This document shows positions 27,831-37,500 of a DNA stretch of 64,000 bases, piece by piece. The notes beneath the pieces are model-generated. The model worked only from the letters and a program-made list of their open reading frames with translations, did not search any database and was not told the origin of the DNA. The translations under genes and the position numbers were made by a program. The stretch comes from Methylobacterium sp. W2 (GTDB lineage Bacteria; Pseudomonadota; Alphaproteobacteria; Rhizobiales; Beijerinckiaceae). The stretch lies in assembly GCF_020662345.1 (NCBI RefSeq), contig NZ_VMOA01000016.1, positions 53,673-117,672 of the forward strand, written 5' to 3'. How positions within the stretch are numbered: the stretch's first letter is position 1; each line of letters begins with the position of its first letter.

Positions 27831-29144
27831 TCAGCTGTAGGGGCCGAGCTTGCACCCGAACAGATCGGGCGGGTTCATCACGGTCTCGCCGTCCACGAGG
27901 TCGACGACCTCGTAGAAATCCTCCGGCCCCTTCATGGCCGAGGGCGCCTTGCCGCGCAGGATCGGGATCGGGCGGACCATCTGGTGGTCCTCGGCGCGGA
28001 AATAGACGCGGCCGATCGTGGTCTCGTAGGGCTGCGCCTTCGAGCCCTCCATCACCTTGATGATGTCGACCGGGTTGAAACCACCCGCCCTCTCCACCGA
28101 GAGCGCCCAGAGATAGGTCTGCATGTAGGCGATGTGGGCGCCCCAGCGCGGGCGATAGGCGTTCCGGGCGAGGAAGGCCTCCACGAACGTCTTGGCGAGG
28201 GGGAAGCGGTCCTCCAGCGTCCACCAGAAATCGCAGGAGCCGTAGACGCCCTGCATCAGCTCCGGGCCGACTTCCTTGTCCTGGAACGAGGACAGGTTCG
28301 GCACCACGAGCTTCATGCTCGACAGGACGCCGAACTGCTCGGCCTGCTTCGTGGAGGCCACGGCATCCGAGCCGAAGCAGATATTGACGAAGACGTCGGC
28401 GCCGCTGTTGGCGATGTTGAGAAGCGCCGAGCTGTAATCGGCCGTCCCCAGGGGGACCGTCTCCTTCAGGACCTGCGTCCAGCCCTGCTCCTTCGAGAAC
28501 TTGGAGAAGGACTCATAGACCGTCTGGCCGTAGGTGTAGTCGGGAACGAGGAAGGCGGCCTTGAGCTTCTTGCCGAGCGCCTTGGCGACGACGGGGGCGA
28601 GGGCCTTGGCAGCCATGTAGGCGTTCTGCTGCGAGCGGAAGCCGTAGCGCTGGCAGTTCTTGCCGGTGACATCGTTCGAGCCGGCGATGCCCACCATGTA
28701 GAGGACCTTGTCCCGGCTCGCGAGCTCTTCCAGGGCGATGGCCTCCGCGCTGCTGACGGAGCCCTGGAACATGATGGCCTTGTCGCGCTGGATGAACTGC
28801 GTCGCGGCCTGGACCGCCACGTTGGGCTTGCCCTCCGTATCGGCGATCTTGTGGCGGATCTGGCGGCCGAGGACGCCCTTGCCCTTCAGCCCCCAGGCGG
28901 CGGGGATCTCGCCGCCCGCGTTGATCTGCGCGATCGCGAGTTCATAGCCGAGCTTCAGGTCGCTGCCATCGCCGGAAAAGACCCCGGTGAGCGGCATGTT
29001 GAGGCCGATGAAGACCGAATCCGCGCCGACGCCGCCCGGGAATGTTCCGATCTGTGCCGGACTCTGGGCGAAGGCTGCGCGAACATCCGGCAGCATCAGT
29101 CCGGCGGCACCTCCGAGGATGAGCTTGCGACGATCGATGGTCAT
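27831..29144 (-). CDS. Periplasmic substrate-binding protein, type 1 (Liv/amide family)
   Basis: A 437-residue exported protein. The N-terminus MTIDRRKLILGGAAGLMLP has an RR pair followed by a hydrophobic stretch, so Tat export is possible. 'FIGLNMPLTGVFSGDGSDLKLGYELAIAQINAGGEIP' and 'ALEELASRDKVLYMVGIAGSNDVTGKNCQRYGFR' are type 1 periplasmic fold landmarks. The ATG at 29144 is chosen because GGAGA precedes it. It starts the Liv-type operon. Three 14-bp tandem repeats lie just upstream. Confidence 0.88.
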   Translation of the reverse strand: MTIDRRKLILGGAAGLMLPDVRAAFAQSPAQIGTFPGGVGADSVFIGLNMPLTGVFSGDGSDLKLGYELAIAQINAGGEIPAAWGLKGKGVLGRQIRHKIADTEGKPNVAVQAATQFIQRDKAIMFQGSVSSAEAIALEELASRDKVLYMVGIAGSNDVTGKNCQRYGFRSQQNAYMAAKALAPVVAKALGKKLKAAFLVPDYTYGQTVYESFSKFSKEQGWTQVLKETVPLGTADYSSALLNIANSGADVFVNICFGSDAVASTKQAEQFGVLSSMKLVVPNLSSFQDKEVGPELMQGVYGSCDFWWTLEDRFPLAKTFVEAFLARNAYRPRWGAHIAYMQTYLWALSVERAGGFNPVDIIKVMEGSKAQPYETTIGRVYFRAEDHQMVRPIPILRGKAPSAMKGPEDFYEVVDLVDGETVMNPPDLFGCKLGPYS

Positions 29145-29170
29145 GGCACATCTCCATTCTGGGTCGTTGG

Positions 29171-29212
29171 GGCGAAGGATCGGGGGCGAAGGATCGGAGG
29201 CGAAGGATCGGA
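29171..29212. repeat. Three 14-bp tandem repeats upstream of the binding-protein gene
   Basis: GGCGAAGGATC recurs at 29171, 29185 and 29199 with a period of 14 bp. The array fills nearly half of the 92-bp gap between the nitrilase and binding-protein genes. A change in copy number would alter spacing in the leader of the transporter operon. Confidence 0.75.
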
Positions 29213-29236
29213 GCGGACTTCCGCGGGTTCGGTCGC

Positions 29237-30259
29237 TTACAGGCCGTTCGCTGGCGGAGCCGGGGGCTCGGATGCGGCAGCAAGCTCCGGGCCGTCGCGG
29301 AACCGGGCGGGTGCGAGCCGCTGGCGGTTCACGCCGAGGTCGAACACATCGAAGCGGTTGTAATAGCCGACCACGTCGTGGAACTGCTTGGGCTCGATGC
29401 AGGCATCGAGGTCGATCTCCGCATAGAGGATCCCCTCGTCCTGCAGCGCCTCGCCGATCTGCGCCCCCGTGGGATCGACGAAGAACGAGGCGGCGCGCGG
29501 CGTTGCGTCGAGCACGTCGGCGGCGCCGGGATCGCGGGCGGCGAGGAAATCGTAGGCCTTGGCGTCCAGCATGCCCGCCGTCACGAGGCCGAAGACCTTG
29601 GCCTCGAAGCAATGGGCGCTGGCCCGCAGGCGGTTGGCCGCCAGATTGTCGTAATTGCCGCCCCCCTTCGGCCGCCGCGTCGGCCAGACCGGGGGCCAGG
29701 ACGAGATGTGGAACTGCTCGCCCTGCGCCATCAGGGCATAGCGCGCCAGCGGGTTAGTGTTCTCGCCGCAGATGAGCTGGCCGATCCGCCCGATCCCGGT
29801 CTCCACCACCTTCAGCCCGGCGCCGTCGCCCGGAGCCCAGATGAGCTTCTCGTAATAGGTCGGCATCAGCTTGCGATGATGGTTCAGGATCGCGCCATCC
29901 GCGCCGATGATGAGGTTGGCGTTCCACAGGCAGCCGACACTCACGGGCGAGCGCTCGCTGAGACCCAGGGACACGACGATCCCCGCCTTCTGCGCCGCCT
30001 GACGGATGCGCCCGATCTCCGGTCCATCGATGAGGACGGATTGCTCCACCATGAGGGCGAAGAGGTCGTGGTTGTCGATGGGAGCCGAGAGCGCCGCCCA
30101 GACCGGAAAGGCCGGGATGAAGGTCTCCGGGAAGGCGACGAGACCCGCCCCCGCCCGCGCCGCCTCGTGGATCAACGACACCGCCTTGTCGGTGGTGGCG
30201 GCGGCGTCGAGGAAGACGGGGGCGGCGTGGATGGCCGCGGCCTTGAAGCGTGGAAGCAT
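29237..30259 (-). CDS. Nitrilase-family carbon-nitrogen hydrolase
   Basis: A 340-residue cytosolic enzyme. The catalytic triad is complete: Glu45 in 'VAFPETFIPAFP', Lys130 in 'HHRKLMPTY' and Cys164 in 'QLICGENTNPLARYAL'. 'LICGENTNPLARY' and 'MPTYYEKLIW' fit the true nitrilase/cyanide-hydratase branch, which converts nitriles to carboxylates and ammonia, rather than amidases or carbamoylases. It sits upstream of the Liv-type transporter on the same strand and divergent from a LysR regulator, which suggests an inducible nitrile-uptake and use module. The substrate is not determined. Confidence 0.88.
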   Translation of the reverse strand: MLPRFKAAAIHAAPVFLDAAATTDKAVSLIHEAARAGAGLVAFPETFIPAFPVWAALSAPIDNHDLFALMVEQSVLIDGPEIGRIRQAAQKAGIVVSLGLSERSPVSVGCLWNANLIIGADGAILNHHRKLMPTYYEKLIWAPGDGAGLKVVETGIGRIGQLICGENTNPLARYALMAQGEQFHISSWPPVWPTRRPKGGGNYDNLAANRLRASAHCFEAKVFGLVTAGMLDAKAYDFLAARDPGAADVLDATPRAASFFVDPTGAQIGEALQDEGILYAEIDLDACIEPKQFHDVVGYYNRFDVFDLGVNRQRLAPARFRDGPELAAASEPPAPPANGL

Positions 30260-30401
30260 GGACTGACCCTTTCGTGAACCAGCCTAACCGGCGCCCGCCG
30301 CGCGCGAAGTGGGCAAATCTGCAAGGCGCCTTGCGGAAGGGGCTCGGCGCGGCCGGCGACCGAATGGCCTGGCGTGGCGCGAGTCTTGCCAAACGATTCC
30401 C

Positions 30402-31370
30402 ATGGCTGCGCTCGATCTGCTCGACTGGGACGACCTGAAGGTCTTCCTCAACGCCGCCAGGGGCGGCAGCCTCGCCGGGGCGGCCAAGCGCCTGAGGGTC
30501 GATCAGTCGACGGTGAGCCGCCGCCTCGCCCATCTGGAGAGTGCGCTCGGCATCGCGCTTTTCGAGCGCGTGCCGTCGGGGCTTCGCCTGAGTGAACCGG
30601 GCCAGCGCCTCCTCGGGCATGCCGAGCGGGTCGAGAGCGCGGTCATCGCCATGGGCGAGGAGGTTTCTCCCTCGGCGGCGCAGGCCAGCGGGCGGGTTCG
30701 GCTCGCGACGATGGAGGGCATCGCCTCCCTCTACCTCGCCGAGCGCTTCGTGCGCCTGCGCGAGACCCACCCGGATCTCGCGGTGGAACTCGTCACCTCG
30801 TCCCAGACCGTCTACGTCAACCGGCGCGAGGCCGACCTCTTCCTGAGTTTCTTCAAGCCGCCGGGCCAGGGGCTGGTCTCCGAACAGGTGGGGCGCTTCC
30901 GGCTCGGCCTCTACGGCGCCCCCGCCTACCTTACCCGGGCCGGCATGCCGCGCAGCGTCGACGAGCTGCGCCATCACGCCTTCGTCTCCTACATCAGCGA
31001 TCTCATCCAGGTGGATTGCGTCCGCTGGCTCGACGACGTCGTGCTCGACCGTCACATCGTGTTCCACTCCAACAGCATGATCGCCCAAAAGAACGCCGCC
31101 GCGGGCGGTCTCGGCCTCGTGCTCCTGCCGAGCTTCGCCGTGAACGGGCGCGACGACCTCGTCCCCGTGCTCCATGAGACCGCCTCGACCAGCCGCGATC
31201 TCTGGCTCAACGTGCATACGGACCTGCGCTTCTCCCCCCGCATCCAGGCGGTGACGGGGTTCCTGAAGCGGCTGTTCCGCGCCGATCCCTCGCTGCAGAT
31301 CGGGATGCCGTCACCGTCCCTTCCCTGCCTCCGCACCCTTGCCCTGGAGGAGCCGAATTACGCAGGATGA
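30402..31370 (+). CDS. LysR-family transcriptional regulator
   Basis: A 322-residue regulator: N-terminal winged helix (about 8-68, 'LKVFLNAARGGSLAGAAKRLRVDQSTVSRRLAHLESALGIALFERV') and a periplasmic-binding-like effector domain. The start at 30402 precedes the helix-turn-helix by the usual distance. It is divergent from the nitrilase gene across about 140 bp, the classic arrangement for a LysR activator of the adjacent operon. The C-terminal tail (about 295-322) is longer than usual. Confidence 0.9.
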   Translation: MAALDLLDWDDLKVFLNAARGGSLAGAAKRLRVDQSTVSRRLAHLESALGIALFERVPSGLRLSEPGQRLLGHAERVESAVIAMGEEVSPSAAQASGRVRLATMEGIASLYLAERFVRLRETHPDLAVELVTSSQTVYVNRREADLFLSFFKPPGQGLVSEQVGRFRLGLYGAPAYLTRAGMPRSVDELRHHAFVSYISDLIQVDCVRWLDDVVLDRHIVFHSNSMIAQKNAAAGGLGLVLLPSFAVNGRDDLVPVLHETASTSRDLWLNVHTDLRFSPRIQAVTGFLKRLFRADPSLQIGMPSPSLPCLRTLALEEPNYAG

Positions 31371-31707
31371 GCGTGCCCGCTCGAGCGACGGAGGCGTCAC
31401 GCCCAACGGAGCTGAGCGCCGGTCGTCACATTGAACAATACAACTTTGAGGTCGGGCGGCGGGGAAGCGCGTCCCATCACGCCTCCGAGGGAGCGGCCCG
31501 CAAAATAAAATTCCGCCGGCCTCCCTCATATGAGTGATGACAAACCGAGAAGAGCCCTTGAGCAGAGATCGAGTGCGCCCCCCCGATCTGTTGAAAATCG
31601 AAAATTTCCTACGTCGGTCAATTAGTTAAGATGGCGACTGAAAAATATCAGCCCGCCCTGTAATCTGGACTATCGCCCAGCGGACCGAGTGAGAATTGTG
31701 GACATGT

Positions 31708-31727
31708 TCGTTTCGTTGTGGAAACGA
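31708..31727. promoter_or_regulatory. Perfect 7-6-7 inverted repeat
   Basis: TCGTTTC, spacer GTTGTG, GAAACGA: a perfect inverted repeat about 230 bp upstream of the LuxR-type gene. It fits an operator for a dimeric regulator. There is no T-run, so a terminator is unlikely. Confidence 0.45.
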
Positions 31728-31742
31728 TCGCTGTAAGGCATG

Positions 31743-31758
31743 TGTGAACGAGTTCACG
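31743..31758. promoter_or_regulatory. CRP-like site
   Basis: TGTGAACGAGTTCACG matches the CRP half-site pattern TGTGA-N6-TCACA except for the last base, and its core GTGAAC-GA-GTTCAC is a perfect palindrome. It lies 16 bp after the previous inverted repeat. Two Crp/Fnr-family regulators are encoded in this window. Confidence 0.45.
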
Positions 31759-31958
31759 GCGCTGGAAATTTTTGGCGCCCTGCCATGATTTCTGCTTAAA
31801 CGGCTGGATGAGAGGATGCGGACCTTGGAGATGTCACGTCGCCTTGCAGGCCCCCTCGCTCGCGAGGCAGGCCAGACTTACTCCGTCTCGGTGGCACCGA
31901 AGAAGTAGAAGTCTTCTGACACGACAACACCGAACAAAGTGGTATTGGGGAGCAAATC

Positions 31959-32522
31959 GTGTCGATCAACAGCCGTTTCTTCGGCGTTTTAGATCGCATG
32001 GGCTGTGGCGCTCTGCTTCTGGATTCCGACGGCGATGTAGTGGAATCCAATCAGGCGGCCATCCGGGCCATCCAGGAATTCAACGAGGACGAAACGCCGA
32101 AGTCAGTAGACCTGAGGGCCGGTTTCAAGAACGTGCTCGAAGCGGGTGGAACACGGTTTCGGCACAAGTCCGAGTCGTGGATCATGGTGCCGCGCCAGGG
32201 AAAGCGCTCCCTGGCCATTCACGCCATGCCCGCCGGCGATGAGACGGACGCTTACGGCCATACGCTCGTGACGATTGTCGATCTGAACGAGAACCCGGAC
32301 CCTAGCAACGAAGTCATGCAGAAGATGTTCGGCCTTACCCAGACCGAATCCAGCATCGCCAAGCAGATCTGCTACGGAAAGACGCTGGCTGAAATCGCAT
32401 CCGACAAACGCATCACTCTGTGGACTGTCCGGACACATCTGGCGTCGATCTTTTCGAAGACGCAGACACGGCGCCAATCCGATCTGATGTCACTTCTCCA
32501 TCGAATCACCGCGATTGCGTGA
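31959..32522 (+). CDS. Small LuxR-type (GerE HTH) regulator
   Basis: A 187-residue protein starting at GTG with GGGGAG 6 nt upstream. The C-terminal third is a LuxR/GerE helix-turn-helix: 'FGLTQTESSIAKQICYGKTLAEIASDKRITLWTVRTHLASIFSKTQTRRQSDLMSLL'. The N-terminal part ('MGCGALLLDSDGDVVESNQAAIRAI') has a degenerate PAS-like look. It has no receiver domain with a phospho-Asp and no autoinducer domain that I can recognise. It stands alone and is preceded by two palindromes. Confidence 0.78.
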   Translation: MSINSRFFGVLDRMGCGALLLDSDGDVVESNQAAIRAIQEFNEDETPKSVDLRAGFKNVLEAGGTRFRHKSESWIMVPRQGKRSLAIHAMPAGDETDAYGHTLVTIVDLNENPDPSNEVMQKMFGLTQTESSIAKQICYGKTLAEIASDKRITLWTVRTHLASIFSKTQTRRQSDLMSLLHRITAIA

Positions 32523-32805
32523 CGCGGCATCCACCCCGCCGCCGACCGACCCGAAGTCGCGCCATCCCGACACTCAGTACCGCTCACAACGCTGCCGCTG
32601 CGCCGTCGTGGCCGGAGCGAGAACGGGAGGACGGGAGGACGGTGAGTTTCGCGTGGTCCTCCGAACGCCCGGTGGCCGCTTGGCAATCCGCCGCGGCGCT
32701 TGAAATCGACTGAGACGCCCCGCCGGGAACCGATTGAGGCGGCGGCATACTCCACCTAAAAGCGGAGCTCGTCGCACTGTCGCGCCCATCGCAAGTGGAA
32801 AGCTC

Positions 32806-34251
32806 ATGAGCAGTCTGAAATTCGGCACCAGTGGCCTGCGCGGATTGGTGACCGACCTCGTGGGATGGCCGAGCTACGCCTATGCCAGCGCGTTCTTCCG
32901 TTCGATCGCCGCGACGACGGGCGGCAGCCGCGACGTCGTGATCGGGCGGGACTTGCGCGACAGCAGCGAGGGGATCGCAGCGACGGTGGCCGCCGCCGCG
33001 GCCGGGGCCGGCTTTACCGTGTTCGATTGCGGCGCCTTGCCGACACCGGCCCTCGCGCTCGAAGGCATCCGTCGCGGGGCCTGCGCCGTCATGGTCACCG
33101 GCAGCCACATTCCGTCGGATCGCAACGGCCTGAAATTCTATCGGCCCGATGGCGAGATTACGAAGACCGACGAGGTCGCGATCCTCGCCGCCCTCGGCGA
33201 CATCTCTCAGGTCGGCGACATGCCGCCCGCCGATGCCGCCACGCAGGAGCCGGGGGCGATCGACCGCTACCGTCAGCGCTACACCGATGCCCTCCCGTCC
33301 ACCATCCTGGCCGGTCAGAGGATCGCGGTCTATCAGCAGAGTTCCGTGGCGCGCGATCTCCTCGCCGACGTGTTGGCCGCCCTCGGGGCCGAGATCGTCG
33401 CCATCGGCCGCTCCGACAGTTTCGTGCCCATCGACACGGAAGCCCACCGCCCCGAGGACATCGCGTTCATCCACGACGCGATGGCATCGGGCGGCTTCGA
33501 CGCACTGGTAACGACCGATGGCGACGCGGACCGGCCTCTGCTCGCGGACGCCGCCGGCCGGATCGTCCGGGGAGATGTGCTCGGGCTGATCACCGCCCGC
33601 TATCTCGGCGTCGACACGGTGGTCGTCCCCGTCACGGCGGGGTCGGCCATCGAGCATGCGGGCGGTTTCCGGCGCGTCCTGCGCACCAAGGTCGGCTCGC
33701 CGTTCGTCATTGCCGGGATGGGCCGCGCGGAGAGTGAGGGAGCCAAGACCGTCGTCGGTTTCGAGGCCAATGGCGGATTCCTCCTCGGTTCGGACATTGG
33801 CGTCGGCGACAGGATCCTCTCGGCCCTGCCCACGCGCGATGCGATCCTTCCGATCGTGGCGACCTTGGCGGCGGCACGGGACGCCGGCATGACGCTCGCC
33901 GAACTCGTCGTCTCCCTGAATGTCGGCGAGACCGCCAGCGACCGCCTGCCCGAAACGCCCGCGGAGCGGAGTGGCGCGTTGCTGCGCCAACTCGGCCAGG
34001 AGGCGTTCCGCGCGGAGTTCTTCCGCCCGCTCGGCACGCCGCAGGCCGTGGATGAACAGGACGGTGTCAGGGTCGAACTCGACGGGGGACGCACGATCCA
34101 CTTCCGTGCATCCGGCAATGCGCCCGAGCTGCGTTGCTACGCGGAGGCGGGAACCGCCGCCGACGCGGAGGAGATGGTTCGCTGGGGGCTGGCTTCGGCG
34201 GCGGCGGCCATGAAGGACGGAGCCCGCGCGGGTCTCGCGCCGGCTCGGTGA
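32806..34251 (+). CDS. Phosphomannomutase/phosphoglucomutase family protein
   Basis: A 481-residue alpha-D-phosphohexomutase. The phosphoserine loop reads VTGSHIPSDRNGLKFY (family TASHNP), the metal loop DGDADRP, the sugar loop FEANGGF and the phosphate loop RASGNAPELR. All four domains are present. It interconverts hexose-6- and hexose-1-phosphates for polysaccharide or nucleotide-sugar synthesis. RASGNAP in place of RxSGTEP is a mild departure shared by some phosphomannomutases. The ATG at 32806 follows a GGAAAG-like site. Not linked to polysaccharide genes here. Confidence 0.88.
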   Translation: MSSLKFGTSGLRGLVTDLVGWPSYAYASAFFRSIAATTGGSRDVVIGRDLRDSSEGIAATVAAAAAGAGFTVFDCGALPTPALALEGIRRGACAVMVTGSHIPSDRNGLKFYRPDGEITKTDEVAILAALGDISQVGDMPPADAATQEPGAIDRYRQRYTDALPSTILAGQRIAVYQQSSVARDLLADVLAALGAEIVAIGRSDSFVPIDTEAHRPEDIAFIHDAMASGGFDALVTTDGDADRPLLADAAGRIVRGDVLGLITARYLGVDTVVVPVTAGSAIEHAGGFRRVLRTKVGSPFVIAGMGRAESEGAKTVVGFEANGGFLLGSDIGVGDRILSALPTRDAILPIVATLAAARDAGMTLAELVVSLNVGETASDRLPETPAERSGALLRQLGQEAFRAEFFRPLGTPQAVDEQDGVRVELDGGRTIHFRASGNAPELRCYAEAGTAADAEEMVRWGLASAAAAMKDGARAGLAPAR

Positions 34252-34570
34252 GCTTGGGCGCCCGATCCTGCCCCTGGGATCGCTCCGTTCCCAAGCGGGA
34301 TCCGCTGGGGACTTGGTCCGGTCGGATCGGGACCCAAGCGATCGAGCGTCGGCTCGCCGACATGCGACAGCGAGGCGGCCGTCCTTCGGGGCAGCCGTTG
34401 CCGGCGGCACATTCGGTACCCGGCCCGTTCCGGCGGGTGAGTAATGAGTTTCTTCATGAAGTCATTCGATGATCCGAGGTGATCCACTCGCTCGCTGACG
34501 CTCCGGCCCCGTCGATATCGGGCATGGGGGCGGGTCGGCCTTGCACTCACTTCGGTCCCAAGCCCGCACG
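34252..34570. other. 319-bp intergenic region upstream of the secreted protease
   Basis: No gene is supported. A short imperfect palindrome around TTCATGAA (about 34443-34466) is the only structure noticed; it may belong to the protease promoter. Confidence 0.45.
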
Positions 34571-37500
34571 ATGACGATTCCGACGCCGAACTCCCAAGTC
34601 CTCATCCCGCTCTATACGGCGTTGCCGCTCCCGCCGGGAGCAGAGACCGGAAACACGCCACCCCAATACCGCCCCTTGGAGACGGCGGGCCTTCAGAACG
34701 GCATGTTCGCTCATGTCTCCGTGGTCGGCATCGCCGGGACCGACGGACAACCCGTTCCCGCCGCCCTGAGCCAGACCCTGCCCGCGACGCATTCCACCCC
34801 CGACGCGACCCACATGACCGGCGTCGAGGTGCCGCCCGCCACCGGCACGTTCCAGGTGGATACGGGATCCTGGGCCACCGTGCTTCCGCAGGCCCTCGTC
34901 GAGGCTGCGGTCGGTGCGATCGACTGGACGCTTTACCCACAATATCAAAAGGGTAGCCTGGAATACAGCAGCGACGGCACGGTGGAATCCGGCCATTGGG
35001 TTCCGCTGATCCTCGCCTTCCCCGATGCGACCCTGCCGGACGGCAGCGTACCGACGACGACGGTCACCGCCCTCGTTCGCGGCGGTGACAGCAAGACGCA
35101 CATGCTCGGCATCGGGTTCAACACCGGCTACGCCACGAACGTCGTGGGCACGACGCTCACTTCGGCGAACAACGCCGTCCTGAACCTCACCGAGATGAAG
35201 AGCGGGGAGATGGCCCACAGCTATAAGATCGATGGGCAAGGGATCCATCTCGGCTGGTCCGTCGCCGACGAGGGTGCAGGCTGGACGGTTCAGAGTCTCG
35301 ACGAGGCGCCCTCGGCCCCGCTGGCGGGCAGCCCGCAGGACTGGCTCTCGCCGACCGGCACCGTCGTGATCGACGGCACGGTCCATAGCGGCATGGACCT
35401 GCTCTTCGACACCGGCACGCCGGAAGCCTTCGTGCATTATCCCGGCATCACGAAGCCCGGCCATCTGATGCCCGATGGCAGCACGCTGTCCGTGACCGTT
35501 CCCGGCGCGAACGGCGCGGCCACCAGCTACGGCTTCGTCCTCGGGGACGAGCGGGCGGAGACTCCGTCCAACGTCTGGGAGAACCGCGCCTTCCATGGCT
35601 CGGAATCGTTCATGAACACCGGAGCCCATTTCTTCCGCGAGCACAGTTACGTCTACGACGCCGATAATGGCCTCGTCGCTTTCAAGACCGTCGGCGCTCC
35701 CGTTTCTCCGACGATGGCCGAGGAGGTGTCCTTCATCAACGGGCTCTCGCCCGACGGAACGCTGACGGAGACGAGCTTCGCTGGCTGGGAGGGAAGGACG
35801 GCGCATAAATGGGGGGCGCCTACGGCCGGAACCGGAGCGACGATCACCTATGCCTTCGATCCGGACTCGTCGTTCTCCGCCAACGAACAGGCCACCGTCC
35901 TGCGGGCCTTCGCGACTTGGTCGGGCGTAGCCGATGTCCGCTTCGTAGCGGCTTCGTCGAGCACGGCCGCCGACGTCCTGATCCATCGCGGGAATGATGG
36001 CCGGGCCGACACGAGCAACACGAGTTCCGAGGGCAGCGGACGCACCCTGGGCACGCCCCAGAGTCAGGTCGTGGTCTCGATCGATACGAGCAAGCATGGG
36101 TTCGACCTGTCGGGCTCCCTCCACAAGGCCGCCGGATACGGGTTCGGGACCATCGTGCACGAGATCGGCCATGTGCTAGGTCTCGGCCATGATGGCCGTT
36201 ACAACGGCGAGGTCGATCCGGCGACACAGCAATTCAGTGCCTATGACGACCGGGAATGGTCGGTCATGTCCTACATCGACTGGACCAAGGCGCAGGACGC
36301 CAAGTACCGCGCGAACGATGCGGTCGCGGGCACGGATTGGGGCCGCGCCGATGGCGAAACCCGCAAATCCAGCCAGTCGCTGATGCAACTCGATATCCTG
36401 GCGATCCAGCAACTGTACGGTACCGCGTCGCAGGCCGACACGCCGTTCTCGGGCGGCCAGACCTACGGCTTCAACAGTTCGATCACCGGCCCCCTGGAGA
36501 AGATTTACGATTTCGCCCTCAACAGACAGCCGGTGCTGACCCTCTACAACGAGGGCCGCCACAATACCCTGGACCTGTCGGGTTTCGCGAAGGCTGCTTT
36601 CGTGGACCTCCGGTCGGGGGCCTTCAGCAGCGTCGCCGGCCTGACGAACAACCTCTCCATCGCGCAGGGTACGGTGATCGAGACTGCCATCGGCGGAAGC
36701 GGGCGCGACACCATCGTCGGCAACGATGCCGCCAACCTCCTCGACGGAGGCGACCGCTCCGATTTTCTCTACGGCCTGACAGGCGGAGACACCTACATCG
36801 TCGACACGAGGGCCGACCGCGTCTTCGAACTGGCTCACCAGGGCTACGACCGGGTTTTCGCGGAGGTCGGCTACGCCCTCGGCACCGGCCAGTCGATCGA
36901 GTTCCTGGCCGCACGGGACGCCACCGCCACCGATGCCCTCAAACTCGTGGGCAACGAGATCAACCAGGTGCTGCGCGGCAATGCCGGCGACAACATCCTG
37001 AACGGCAAGGGCGGCACGGACAGTCTCCATGGCGGCGCCGGCAACGACACCTATGTCGTCGACCGGCACGCCGACCGTGTCTTCGAGACGGGTGGAGAGG
37101 GTCGCGACACGGTCGTCGCGTCAGTGAGCTATGCCCTCGCCGCCGGGCAGGAGATCGAGGTGCTGAAACTCGCGGTCTCCACGGGCACGACCCGTTTGAA
37201 CCTCGTCGGGAACGAGTTCGACAACCTGTTGCGTGGCAATGAGGGCGCCAACACCCTCGATGGTGGATTGGGGTCCGACGTAGCGAGGGGCCTGGGCGGC
37301 CACGACGTCTTCGCCTTCTCGACCACGCTCGGGGCGAGCAATGTCGACCGCATCACCGATTTCACCCTAGGCGAGGACCGCATCCGGCTGGACGACGCCA
37401 TCTTCGCGGCGCTGGCACCCGGTCGCCTCGCCGCTGGCGCATTCAAGGATCTGGGCGTCACGGGCGCCGGGCTCGATGCCGACGACCGTATCCTCTACGA

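Larger units (their letters stand above)
31371..31958. other. 588-bp intergenic region before the LuxR-type gene
   Basis: Moderately AT-rich, without a supported gene. It contains two perfect palindromes (31708-31727 and 31743-31758). The rest shows no repeat or terminator that I can defend. Confidence 0.5.
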
